NCBI GenBank assembly: GCA_035578905.1
Contig: JAQJVL010000174.1
Coordinates: forward strand, 607,253 to 671,252
Direction of reading: 5' to 3'
Source: Stictocephala bisonia
Taxonomy: Eukaryota > Arthropoda > Insecta > Hemiptera > Membracidae
Length of the DNA: 64,000 bases
Under the pieces are notes generated by a model. That model made no database searches, had not been told where the DNA came from, and was given only the letters and a program-made list of their open reading frames with translations. Positions 47,892-59,153 of this stretch are shown in pieces. How positions within the stretch are numbered: the stretch's first letter is position 1; every line of letters starts with the position of its first letter. A program made the translations under genes and the position numbers.

Positions 47892-48363
47892 CAATTCTTA
47901 CATATGAGACGCAGACACAACGTTGTTGGTACTTTAAGGCGAATATGAATGGTTATATGAGTTTAGGATGAGTGTGGATGAATGTAGTCTGGTTACTACT
48001 GAGTTCAACTGTTCCTCAGAAAGGGCAATTTATTAATAGCCCAACAGCCATGGCAACTAAGGGACCTACAGCTTTACGTGGAATCCAAACCACGTAGTAC
48101 TGGTCTGATTTTCAGCTAATTGAACAAGCCTGATACTCAATTATCTCCCCCACACAACATCCGAACAATGACTACCACCCAACATGGACACCCCAGATTT
48201 CTCTAGTAGTGTCCACGCCGATAGCAACCATCAAGCGGACGCCATGTCGGTATTAAGAGGACCGAGCATCCAACCTATCGCCTACAATCTCCCAAACACT
48301 TTGTCCCCATGTAGCTGGGTTACAGCACTGCACCACCAGTGCCGACATTTAGTGGATCGACAC
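47892..48363 (-). repeat. Dispersed SINE-like repeat, long copy
   Basis: Nearly identical over about 450 bp to 57487-57938 and an inverted relative of 29186-29560. It contains the complement of ACGTGGTTYGGATTCCACG. Relative to 57487-57938 it has an insertion of about 12 bp (TTTGTCCCCATG) near 48300. It lies in the transporter intron. Confidence 0.65.
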
Positions 48364-48369
48364 ACTGAT

Positions 48370-48490
48370 GCGAGAGAGATGCATTTAGTGGAAGAAGTGA
48401 GAGAGGGGGAAAGGGGGAGAGAGAGGAGAGATAAAAAGGGAGAAAGGGAGGGAGAGGGGAGAGAGAGGGGGAGAGAGAGAGAACTATTCT
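48370..48490. repeat. GA-rich low-complexity tract
   Basis: Roughly 110 bp almost wholly of purines (GAGAGG, GGGAGA units) on the plus strand. Confidence 0.85.
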
Positions 48491-48499
48491 AATCTAAGA

Positions 48500-48870
48500 A
48501 ATGTCATCGTTGTCGTGTAAACTAGGAAGACGTGCAGGATGCGTTGTAGCAAGCCCCACCCATTACATCATCAGTAGCACTGACCATGGGTTTCTTTTAT
48601 TGACACAACGAATCAAGTTTAGGAAGATATTTAAAAAATCATTAATTGGTATTGGAATAACAATAACACAATACATAAAAATTATTGTAAATGTAAACAA
48701 TAGATGATACAATAAAACAAAACTGTACTGCTTATCAAAGTTAATTTTTCACAACATAACACTGCAGTGGAAATTGAGCACAAACAGAAACTTAAAGGCG
48801 GAAGCAAGTTACACCCGTACTGTACGGCGGCGGAGCGGTGGAACGTTCCATTCGCTACTGAAACCCATGT
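48500..48870. repeat. Intronic repeat shared with 37080-37480
   Basis: CAAGCCCCACCCATTACATC and the CGGCGGAGCGGTGGAACGTT end align with the block in the other intron of the same gene. No coding content. Confidence 0.4.
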
Positions 48871-49204
48871 ATGAACTAAATATTACACGAATGTCACTAT
48901 ATGTCCAACGTAATTGTAATCATAGAACTTGTACAATCGCAAACCACATTTGATATCTCATCAACCGTTGATTGTTTTCATACGTTATGTTGTTGTACTA
49001 TTGTTACAAACCATTGTTGTGTAGATGTTATTGACCATTTACTTGAAGTGTACTGTTAAACAGTACCGAAAAAGAAAAGCTTATATTTATTTCACCGATC
49101 AAAAAACGTCTAAAAATTCGTAGTGTTGTAATTTTTTTCATATTGCAAGCTTAATAAAAAAAAATAAATAAATAAATAAATAGCCTATAATGTCAAGTTG
49201 CGCG

Positions 49205-49617
49205 GTATTAAGAGTCTGCAGAGGCTGTCGGCTATTTTGGTTTTAATCCCATAAGAACAATGTTCTTTGCATATCCACATTTTTCGTTATTTATTGACCA
49301 AAGGTTGTGTATGGGGTATCAATTTAAAATTTATCACATTGCACACTGGGCTTGCTTTTGATATTTTAAATACATGCGCCTAGTTTAAAAAAATAAGTAA
49401 ATATAAAAAATTAAACTAAATATTTTTATAATTAGTAATTCGCAGAGCAATTCCAACGGGCAATTTCAGTCTTGATAAAATGCAATTTGTTTGGGAAAAA
49501 TCCGTTTTAAAATAACTGTTTAGTTTGGATACGCGTGATCGTATGTACGGTTCGAAAATAACATTGTTCTTATGGGATTAAAACCGACATGGCAGACAGC
49601 CTCCGCAGACTTTTAAG
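49205..49617. mobile_element. MITE with 55-bp inverted ends
   Basis: The left end, TTAAGAGTCTGCAGAGGCTG ... TTTTAATCCCATAAGAACAA, is mirrored by the right end, TTGTTCTTATGGGATTAAAA ... GCCTCCGCAGACTTTTAA. About 410 bp, no ORF. A partial copy is at 63649-63825. Confidence 0.6.
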
Positions 49618-50359
49618 CTCTCTCGTTCGTACAGCTAATAATAAAATAGGCTCTGATAGGCCGGTATTGGGATATTTATTATCTAACTTCTTTTAACACT
49701 TAAAGATAATTTATTTTGGAACCCTTTCTTAGTACGCAATAGGCCTATAAAGAATATTAAATTTTGTTCCAAGTTTATGGTTCAAATTATTGTAGTTTTT
49801 GAGCAACTATGATCAGTCAATCTAATTTAGCTTTTACTAATATATTTATTGATGGTGTGATTATTAATTTCTCTATCATAAAATATGTTTTATTAATCAC
49901 TTAAGGTGTTTTTTTGCTCACATATTTAACAGTAAACTAAATTTAAAAAATACAATTTTTGTATAAAACTTAACTTATGGTCTATTAAAATAGTTCTTCA
50001 CACATCACAAATCACACTTCAAGTGTTGCGATATTATCATTATTACGGACTGAATCCATGAAATCAAAGTTTTAGGCGTTATTTGTGGAGGGAAAAGCTT
50101 TCCTTAACGACTTGCTCATTCAAATCTTTCAATATTCAACTTTTTTTAATAGCTTTTGTACACTTTGTAGACTTTAATAGACTTTGTAATAGCTTTTTAG
50201 CTCTTGTTATTTGACATTTTTTGTATGAAACTATCTTCGATAACAAAAGCCTTACGAAATAAATTCTATTTATCGGAATATTGAAGAAAAATTTTACTAA
50301 AATTAAAATTGTCTCAATATTTCTTACTTATTTGCCATAAACTGCTAGGAAGAGGATAC
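49618..50359. other. AT-rich transporter intron sequence
   Basis: No feature recognised between the MITE and the exon. Confidence 0.4.
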
Positions 50360-50649
50360 CTGTATGAAGCGAACGATGCAGAGTACTGGAACACTACGGG
50401 TCGTCAGGACCAGCACCCAGCTGAGGATGTAGAGAGGTGCGGTGGCCACCAGACACGGCTTGCGGCCCCAGCAGTCCACCAGGAGGCCGGCGGGGATGGG
50501 AGTGAACACATTGCCCACTTCGATCAGGGAGACCATCCAGGAGCTCTGTTCCCGGGACATGGGAACCTCGCTGTCGGGACCTGTTAGGCCCACCAGGATC
50601 TGTGTCACCCAGCTGAACGCCGAGCCAGACATCATGGCCGACAGGGCAG
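50360..50649 (-). CDS. Tret1-like: Tret1-like sugar transporter, first identified exon
   Basis: 290 bases from acceptor TGTTACAG to donor CAG|GTATCC. It encodes the end of helix 1 to helix 4: ALSAMMSGSAFSWVTQILVG, the extracellular start of helix 2 (MSREQSSWMVSLIEVGNVF), and the signature D-x2-GRK as LLVDCWGRKPC between helices 2 and 3, finishing RFIQ, which joins in phase 0 to GVGMG of the next exon. The exon begins in phase 1, so the initiator and 20-50 residues lie further right on the minus strand. The downstream exons share this strand, order and phase. Confidence 0.88.
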
Positions 50650-50819
50650 CTGTAACACGTCCAGAACATGAGTAGGCAACACATTCATGAGTATAGCCAG
50701 ACATAAATTTTATGGTCCTTCCACTTTGGGATTTATAAGTTTTACAGCCTCAGAAATGTTAGAAACCTTTGAGCGATTGGATGTAATCAAAGGAGCAGGC
50801 CCTGGTAACATCACTGACA

Positions 50820-51890
50820 CTATTCCCTAACCAAGCCATTAAGGGTGCTCTATAATACATCTATAATTCAGGGTAAATTTCTTGAAATTCTCAAAGTCGG
50901 TTACATAGTCCCCATCTCGAAGAGAGGAAATCCTTGCAGAAGTTAAAAACTACCGCCCTATAACTATTCTGTCATCCATCAGTAAAGTTTCTGAGCAGCT
51001 GGTACTTTCCAAGTTGAAGCCCTTCCTTAGCTCTCTTATAACCCCACATCAACATGGCTTCGTCTCGGGGCGTTCCGACCAACTTATTGATCTTTGAAAA
51101 CTATATATTGTTTGTATTGAATAGAGGTAAACAGGTGGATGCTGCTTTCGTCGACTTCGCGGAAGCCTTTGATAATGTAGACCATGGCATTTTGATACAT
51201 AAATTAAAAGGTTATGGTGTCAGTGAACTTTTACTAAGCTGGCTGTCTGACTATTTGGCTGACCGTCACCTGCTGGTCCTTCTCACAGGAATTTCTTCAG
51301 ACTTCTGGTGTCCTACAAGGCTCACCTCTTGGCCCTTGTCTCTTTAATACATTTATCAATGATATGGTGGATTTCCTGCTTGTTATTTAAGGATGACCTG
51401 AAGATTTTCACTGAGACATACTCGGGAGGACTACGAGCGACTTGAGTCAAGCCTGGATGTTGTGCATCTTTGGCATAGAGCAAACAACATGGCTCTCAAC
51501 ACTTCAAAGCCATGACATTCCACAGAACAAGAATGTATTCTCACTTTTATTATTTCTTAGATAGATAACCTCTGGAGAGAGAGTTCTTCTGTCAAGGATA
51601 TAAATTAAGAAACCTGTGACATTGTTTTCTTCTTAAAATTCCTCAATGGTTCCATTGACGTCCTGACTTGATTGGTGAAGTGACTTGATTCCGTGTGCCT
51701 GCGCAGAACCGATTACAGGAACTCTCCAGCAAGCGCCATTGTGCCAGAAATTATAAAATCTACACTCCTATTACGAGAATGATGAGACTGGAAAATTCTC
51801 TGTTTTCTAAAGTGGATTTCTTCCATGGCAGCATTCATACAATAAGATGTTCCCTACTATGTCTACGTTTAGACCAGTGATGTGCTGACT
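50820..51890 (+). pseudogene. Decayed LINE reverse transcriptase
   Basis: Scattered reverse-transcriptase blocks in three frames: NYRPITILSSISKVSEQLV then PHQHGFVSGRS (the N-terminal RT domain), and VDAAFVDFAEAFDNVDHGIL then HKLKGYGVSELLLSWLSDYL (the domain with the first catalytic Asp), as in Jockey/CR1-like LINEs. Many stops and shifts. It lies upstream of and antiparallel to the identified transporter exons, possibly in an intron. Confidence 0.7.
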
Positions 51891-53030
51891 TTCATGGCAT
51901 ACCTGAAGCATGCAGCGTATTATGAAAAATATTCTTGAATTGAAAAATTTTTAACGCAGTTTGTAATGGTTATGCCGTTGGAATGTTAAATAAAATATAA
52001 AACAACTCTTGTACAGGTTTCCCATGGTTTTTCTTGAAGGTAGGATCTTTTAGATTCCTAATATGCAAAATTATTTTGTTTGATATATATTTTTAAAAAT
52101 GTATATGTGTAGGGAAGGTGACGACATAATTTCAAGTTCTTGAAAATAATGGTTTACAGCTAGTCTTTTGTTGAATATTTTGTATAATTCTGATGCTTTT
52201 TTGTAATCTAAACATTCTAAAAGAACCTGGCCTGTACCCAATGTAGAGTGTTGTATGATAAGTCACTATGGATGGATGAATAACATAATTTTGATAATAG
52301 ATCTCTAGTATAATATTACGTTTTATTATTTTTAGACCGAAAATTCATTTTATTTGATATGTGATCAAAATATATGTACCAGGTAATATTTGAGTCAACC
52401 ATGCCTCCTAAAAATGTTAGTTGAATCTTTTTTTATCTAATGAAAATATAATCTCTTATTTTTTGACGAAATTATTATTTAAATTATTTTTTAAATACTA
52501 TTGGATAATGATTTTGATTTTTTATTGATTAATATTTTTATTCTTATTATTTATAATAGTTAGAAGAGTAATTTTATACATTACCAGACATATTTATTAG
52601 GAACTCCTAGACTTATAAAAAGAACACACTCTCAAAGACTAACAAACAAGCTTCTTTCGGTGTGTTTACAAGAATGTTTACTTTTCAACAATCACATCAT
52701 AAAAATATACAAAGGCAGACTGTGATATATCACTTTATTACTCCTTCTAAAACCTTAATTACGTTGAGTGAACAACCAGAATTTAAAAAAAGTAGGTCAG
52801 AATTATTTTAGCGTGTTTATGATAACATTCTTTAGGCTGTTAACACCACTTAGGAAGAACAATTAGGTAAATGAATGCCTGGTGTACCACAGATAAGAAG
52901 AAAACAGAGGTTGCATTCAATAGTAAGCTTTATGTGTGTCGATGTAGTGTGTTGAGTAGTTGATTCTTCATTTTTCCATCAACCCCCCCCCCCCCCCCAA
53001 AACCTCCAAATACTCAAGGATCAATGAAGT
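51891..53030. other. AT-rich DNA with a MITE end
   Basis: Mostly AT-rich. At 52880-52925, TACCACAGATAAGAAGAAAA then CAGAGGTTGC is one end of the CCACAGAG MITE family. A poly-C tract sits at about 52984. No gene. Confidence 0.4.
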
Positions 53031-53260
53031 AGGGCGAGTCGGTGGCCGAGCGGTCTAAGAAATCAGGACTTCGAGCTTGGCTTAAAGATAGTTCTGGTTC
53101 GAATCCGGCCTGGACTGGAAGAGTTATCAATCATATTCACCGTTTCTGTGCTGGTCCCCCCCCCCCTTACTTTGGTTTAATAAGTTCTTCGTGCAGATCA
53201 ATAGTCTTCGTATAATGGGCAGAGTAGGCTTAGGGAGGAGATCAGCCTCTCCTTAATAAA

Positions 53261-53312
<52 letters not shown>
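53031..53312 (+). repeat. tRNA-derived SINE with (TA)n tail
   Basis: A box TGGCCGAGCGGTCTA (from 53043) and B box GGTTCGAATCC (53096-53106), spaced as in a Ser/Leu-type tRNA. Then come a unique body (ATAATGGGCAGAGTAGGCTT) and a (TA)n tail from about 53265 to 53312. The acceptor stem is not intact, so it is a SINE and not a tRNA gene. A poly-C run interrupts it near 53157. Confidence 0.7.
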
Positions 53313-53316
<4 letters not shown>

Positions 53317-53385
53317 CCGATTTAAAAAAATGTACAATAGTTTTAATCTACCCATAGCTGCCATTGAGACTAGGTAGACTATGGC

Positions 53386-54062
53386 AAATACGTTCAACAT
53401 ATCGAAATATCTAATCATCGATATTTCACAAATCAAATATTGATCTATTGATAATATTGAATGGAAAATAACGATATATCAAGTAACCGATATATGAAAC
53501 TCTAAACGATCTATCTGTTTAAAACTATATATTAATTCTTATTTCATGACCAAAAATAAACTCATGTTTTACTGAAGCTATTTAGAATAGCCTACTGAAT
53601 GTAAAAATTAAATACATTTATGTATACGAAGTTGTGGTCTGTGAGGTTGAATGAAAAACTCAAAATAAGAATAACTATACCTTTAATTATTATGTTAATT
53701 GTGAGAGAATAATGTAATAACATTGTTATTTTTGTTTTCCACATTTTAAAATGCCATTAGGCTTCTTATAAACACGAAACTTCCACCCACTGGTCTACAA
53801 TAAACTACAATTTAGTGCGTTAATGCATGTTTTGTACCCATAAGAGGCAATTTAAATGTGTTTTTTCCTAATCGCGATGATTTTGAGAACACATAAAAAC
53901 GTCAATATTTAGTGATATGATGTATCGGAATAAAATATCGATATGGCTGATATTATTGAAAGAAAATATCGATACTAATATGTCGATATATCGAAACATA
54001 TTTATCGATATTTTATATAATCGATAAATTTCACGATAATTGATAAATCGTTGCCATCCCTA
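53386..54062. mobile_element. hAT-like MITE rich in ATCGAT, copy 2
   Basis: Left end ACTATGGCAAATACG, right end CGTTGCCATCCCTAA. The core ATGCCATTAGGCTTCTTATA and the ATCGATAT-rich flanks match copy 1. No ORF. Confidence 0.55.
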
Positions 54063-54989
54063 ACTGAGGCGTTAGTCACTGAAAAAAACAACTTCTGTTT
54101 CTTTTTTAGTTCAATCAGCATCTGGAGAAAATATTTCGTCTTAATAATTGGTTTCAATTTAAAATTTAAAGGTACATTTACGTACTTGTGTAAGTATTTT
54201 AACAATTCTGAAAGCGAATGTCGGTGATTTGACAAAATATAACTCACTTATTAATTTTTGCACTCTCTTTTAAGTATTTACTACCACCCACAAATTAAAA
54301 ATAACAACGAAGAGATAGGATACAGAAAATAAAAATAACACTAATTTTGACTCACCTTGATGCGCATTATGAAAAGGATTCGTTACTGTATTTATTATGG
54401 AAATCGAGATTTAAAAAGGTACATAATGTATATACTTAACCATGAACGTTCAACTGAAAAATAGGCTTTTCGTGTATAGAAGTGGTTGAACATTATTTTT
54501 TATTTAACACAGTTATTTAGTAATGTTTTTTAGACGTTGAAGCTATCTATTTAATTTTACATCCATAATAGATTTAATAAATATAAAAATTTTGAATTAA
54601 TCAACACTTATTACTCGTATAAATAACAATTATTTAACTTGCTTTATGAGTTGTCTAGTTAAAATAAATTCAGAAGTACGTATAATTCACTAAAATAGTA
54701 TTTTTTTGTGTTTTATCCAAATAGTTCCAAATGTTTGGTATAATTTACTTAATAATCATAGCATTAACAACTAAAAAGTTATCTTCAACAATTTAAATTG
54801 CACCCCTTCCTATCAAAATAGAACAGATGAATTTAAAATAAGACATGAAAATCAACTTACATTATAAATATTAAAGTTAAAACAACGAGTTGGATAAGTG
54901 AAATGCGATCATTATTATAAACTAATCAATTTAGAAATGCCAAAACAACTAAAAGTCTTACCCTCAAAGATGAGAATGTTAAAGTATAA
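54063..54989. other. AT-rich DNA without features
   Basis: Nothing supported. A good donor consensus (AAG|GTGAGT on the minus strand) lies near 54355, but its frame has no matching start codon. Confidence 0.35.
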
Positions 54990-55440
54990 TTTATTCATAA
55001 GACCGAGAAACAGGACAAATGTAACGCAAAGGCCAAATAAATGTGGGTAATAAAGCTTGACAAGTTGCGGCGGTCGGGGCCCAGCTGTTCCACGGGATTA
55101 ATATGACAGGCCGCACGGGAAAAATGGCGGAGCTCGCACCCAATGTGTTCCGTAATACTCTTTTAACGTCCCAAAAAGTCGTATGCAATAAAAATCCTCG
55201 GAACATCTGTTACTATCCATTTATCTGTATACTCGACGGACCACCGTCAGTCAAGGTACAAAGTTAGAAATCTCTTAAAATACAATTAACTATAAAACTG
55301 ACAAATTGCGGGCTACCGAACTGTTTTTGTGTTCGCAGCGACGAATGACGGGAATCCGCATTATCCGCAAGGCCGCAAACAACTGTTATTATAGTACACG
55401 CCTTTTAAGCTGCGGCAAAGTTTTTGATCTCTATGGATTC
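54990..55440. other. Isolated GC-rich block, possible regulatory DNA
   Basis: Two patches (55070-55150 and 55310-55440) are GC- and CpG-rich in otherwise AT-rich DNA. A 71-codon minus-strand ORF crosses the first but has no motifs. It lies upstream of the identified transporter exons and could be promoter or enhancer DNA, but nothing specific shows this. Confidence 0.25.
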
Positions 55441-55805
55441 TTCATTAGTTGCCGGTGAGAGTGGTATGCACTGATCATCGCTTATTTGATTTGATTAGTG
55501 ATTTTCCATACGGTAATTTGCCGTTGTCAGATTGCTATGTTAATTAAATGTAAATATACGACAGTGGAAATGTCTTTAATAAATAATTATGTTTGTTTAG
55601 ACTGTTTATATGTTGATCAGTGAGTAGTAGGGTGTGTATTTAGTGATAATAAAATAATAATTATCCGGGTAATACATAAGGCCTAGATGGGTCATCAAAT
55701 ATTTAGACCTGTCATAACCTAATAAGTTATTATTTTTTAAATAACTATTTTTTACGGCTATAAATATTTAAGTAACCTTATTATTTTATTTATTTTGATA
55801 GATTA

Positions 55806-56190
55806 TTTTTAATTAAAATTATACAGTACAAGTAAACGTCACACAACACAAATTTATTACAATATGAGCACAAAAATATAACAATACAAGTATAAAATGC
55901 ACAAATATTATCGTGATCGATTTCGGTGAACCACGCGCACCTTCATCAGACCAGAGAGATTCACAAAAGAATCTTATAAACAAAAAAGATTCTTTGTTGT
56001 TTATAAGAACAACAAAAGAATCTTTGTTGTTTATAAGATTCTTTTGTGAATAACTCTGGTCTGAGGAAGGTGAGCGTGGTTCACCGAAATCGATCACCAT
56101 AATATTTGTGCATTTTGTACTTGTAGTATATTTGTGCATTTTGTGCTTATATTGTAATAAATTTGTGTTGTGTGACATTCAGTGGTACTT
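55806..56190. mobile_element. Palindromic foldback element with hammerhead-like core
   Basis: The arms at about 55815-55975 and 56040-56190 are inverted copies (GATCGATTTCGGTGAACCAC and its reverse complement). The plus strand has CTGAGGA (56061-56067), a stem GGTGA/TCACC (56069-56073 with 56081-56085), then GAAA (56086-56089) and the palindrome ATCGAT, a hammerhead-like order. One arm is also found at 38268-38385. The loop is built of repeats of AAAGAATCTT and TTGTTTATAAG. Confidence 0.6.
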
Positions 56191-56601
56191 GAATATTGAT
56201 TGAATTGAATACTTGAATATCAATGTCCCCTTTTAAACGGACAAACAGACAGTATACAAAAAATATCGCCAACAGGTACATTCTTATTTTAAAACTGCTT
56301 TAATCAGCTGATTCCGAGAAAAAGACTTAAGCCAAGCCGGTAAGTGTACCCACACGCTAACCTGTAATATTGATGTGACGACTCGGAAATCCCAAGGTCA
56401 AAAGGCACTTCTGAGTCAATTTAAAATGCTCCAAGAATGATAAGCGTCACTGGTTAATTTGTGAACAACTTAAAGACTGTGATATCATGTCTGCACCATT
56501 GTCTTGAATGTAGACTTGGCTTCAAATATTACAAAAAGGACTATTTGGGAATCCCACTTAAATTATGATTTCTAAGTTACAAGGTCAAGTATAAGATAAT
56601 C
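56191..56601. other. Intergenic DNA without features
   Basis: Nothing recognised. Confidence 0.35.
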
Positions 56602-57043
56602 TAGGGATGGCAACGATATATCGATATGTTTCGATATATTAGTATTGACGTTATTCTCTCTCCTTAAAAATCATCACGATTCGAAAAAACTCATTTAAAT
56701 TTCCTCTTATGCGTACAAAACATGCATTGGAATAATAAAGTATAACAATAATCTTTTATAGTTAACATAATAATTAAAGGTATAATTATTCTTATTTTGA
56801 ATGCTTCTCATTCAACCCCACAGACCACAACATGTTTCGGGTAGATAAATGTATTTAATTGTTACATTCAGTAGGTTATTATAAATAGTTATATCAAAAC
56901 ATGAGTTTTTGGCCATGACATAAGAGTTAATGCATAATTTTAAACAGATAATTTACGATGCGATGCATTGGTTACTCGATATATCGATATTTTCTGTCGA
57001 GATTATCGATATATCGATATGTTGATAATATTTGCCATCCCTA
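56602..57043. mobile_element. hAT-like MITE rich in ATCGAT, copy 3
   Basis: The best-preserved ends: TAGGGATGGCAA at the left and TTGCCATCCCTA at the right, each followed inward by GATATATCGATATG. 442 bp, no ORF, orientation opposite to copies 1 and 2. No clear 8-bp duplication. Confidence 0.6.
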
Positions 57044-57486
57044 GTTATATCTCTTAGTCAAATGTTGGTTCATTGGTGCATTCAGCATGAATAGATACTT
57101 TAAAAACTTATCAGTTGGTCCGTAATTTTTAATTAATTGTTAATTTTATATTAACTAATGAGGTTTGTGAAACTTAAATAAGTGAATTTTAGCCATTAGA
57201 GTACTAAATTAAAACTAAGCGTATCAAATTTATTAAACTTAAATCCATCGACGAATTAATTGTCAACACGTCACACTTCAAAATATTAAAACTATATATA
57301 ATTACTGTACCCAATTAGTTGCTAATACAGTTATACGCACGTCCTACCAACATATTTAAAATTTGGCATTTAGTTTTTAATTTAATATTCAAATAAAATC
57401 AATTTATGTTTCGGGTTTAGAGCCATTTTTTTATAACACCTTTTTTACATGTTCTGTACCTGGAGAGAAAAAACCTTATGTATCTT

Positions 57487-57938
57487 ACATTCTTACATAT
57501 GAGATGCCGACACAACGTTGTTGGTATTTTAAGGCGAATATGAATGGTTATATGAGTGAAGGATGAGTGTGGATGAGTGTAGTCTGGTTACTAACTGAGT
57601 TCAACTGTTCCTCAGAAAGGACAATTTATTAATAGCCCAACATCCAGGGCAACTAAGGGACTTACAGCTTTACGTGGAATCCGAACCACGTAGTGCTGGT
57701 CTGATTTTCAGCTAATTGACAAGCCTAATACTCAGTTATCTCCCCCACACAACATCCGCACAATGATTACCACCCAACATGGACACCCCAGACTTCTCTA
57801 GTAGTGTCCACGCCGATAGCAACCATCAAGCGGACGCCATGTCGGTATTAAGAGGACCGAGCATCCAACCTATCGCCTACAATCTCCCAAACACTGTAGC
57901 TGGGTTACAGCACTGCGCCACCAGTGCCGACATTTAGC
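57487..57938 (-). repeat. Dispersed SINE-like repeat, long copy
   Basis: Matches 47892-48363 almost base for base, including the outer segment CTTACATATGAGATGCCGAC. On the minus strand it starts GTCGGCACTGGTGGCGCAGT. Confidence 0.65.
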
Positions 57939-58229
57939 AAACAATTAAAACAATGTTCAGTTTAGCTAGATTAATTTATCTACCCCTGGGGAAACAGGTT
58001 TTGTGTTAAAAATTCCTAAGAAACTATAAGAACTATAAAAAATTGACAGTTGTAAAGGAGTTAATAAACTCACACGTTGCACATTATTTCCTACTTTGAA
58101 CAAGGGGGTACAAGATTCATCGGGGACAATAAATTAATATTTTTGAAATTGATATATGATCAGTACTTACATAGCAGACTGAGAGAGATGCCATATAAGT
58201 GCCTTTTTCTCCTAATGTTATCACTTCAG
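57939..58229. other. AT-rich DNA without features
   Basis: Nothing recognised. Confidence 0.35.
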
Positions 58230-58960
58230 GGTTTCGATAAGTAAAATGAATGAGACCTTCTGTCCCAAAAACTATTTTCGTAGCACATTTTTAAAAGTAC
58301 TTCAGTACAAGGAACACATAAGTGAATATTACTTAAAGGGAAAACCAATAGAGCAAGTACGCAGTTTTAAATATCTAGAAAATAATACTGCAAGAAATAT
58401 CAGTTGCAAAAAGAAAATAAAAGTAAAAATTGCCACGTCAAAAGAAAGATCGAATACAAATGGATGTCTACTTTAAGGACCGTTGGATAAGAAGCGGAGG
58501 AAGGGAGGATTTATGAAATGTTTGGAGTGTATTATTTTATGAAGTGAAAACATGGATTCTTAGGAAAGAATACGAGAAGAGGCTGGAGGCTATAGAGTGT
58601 TGGAGTTTGGAGAAGGATGGAGAAAAAAGGATTGGAAGAAAGATTGTGAAATGAAATGGTGAGGAGAATGGACGAAGGGAGGGAAATACAGAGAACTGAA
58701 AGAAGAAATATTGATTGGTTATGGCATGTGATGAGAGGAGAGAGCCTGTTGAGCTTTAGAAAGACAGCTGTTCTACGAACAGTTGGAAGGAAAAGAGGAA
58801 GACGAGGAAGAAGATATGACATGGACGTATGAGACAAGAAAACCAGAGAGGATTAGAGGATGGCTGCGGAACTTTGGACCTGGCTGAGGGCAGAAGATTT
58901 TTGAAACCTCACATCATCAACGTGTCAGTGTACGATTTTTCCGTACCTAAAGCCATGGGC
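58230..58960 (+). pseudogene. Decayed LINE C-terminus (second LINE type)
   Basis: IEQVRSFKYLENNTARN resembles the VxxFxYLG block. Downstream, in other frames, come RLEAIECWS and EIQRTERRNIDWLWHVMRGE then GRKRGRRGRRYDMDV, the W-GH-R and basic GR-rich C-terminus of RTE-like LINEs. Frameshifts and stops are frequent. It differs in type from the Jockey/CR1-like pieces elsewhere in the window. Confidence 0.55.
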
Positions 58961-59153
58961 ATGTAAAGAAGAAAACCCCCGTTGGACACTCGAGAGAAAA
59001 ATATTTTCGTTAATGTTGTTTTACAGATGTCAAAATCAATGTAGATATTGTATTTTTATTTCCATACTTATTGAACTCGTATACACACATAAATAAATAT
59101 GTTTATGTGAATTTTATATCTCATGTATCAACCCTTGGGAGAGAGTCCTGAAA

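Noticed and set aside
53031..53115. Possible Ser/Leu tRNA gene
   Set aside because: The A and B boxes are good, but the acceptor stem does not pair properly and a SINE body with a (TA)n tail follows.
54340..54420. Possible first exon of the transporter (minus-strand AAG|GTGAGT)
   Set aside because: In the only frame matching the downstream phase there is no start codon before a stop.
54991..55206. 71-codon minus-strand ORF in the GC-rich block
   Set aside because: No recognisable domain, and its end does not give a donor in the phase needed by the transporter.
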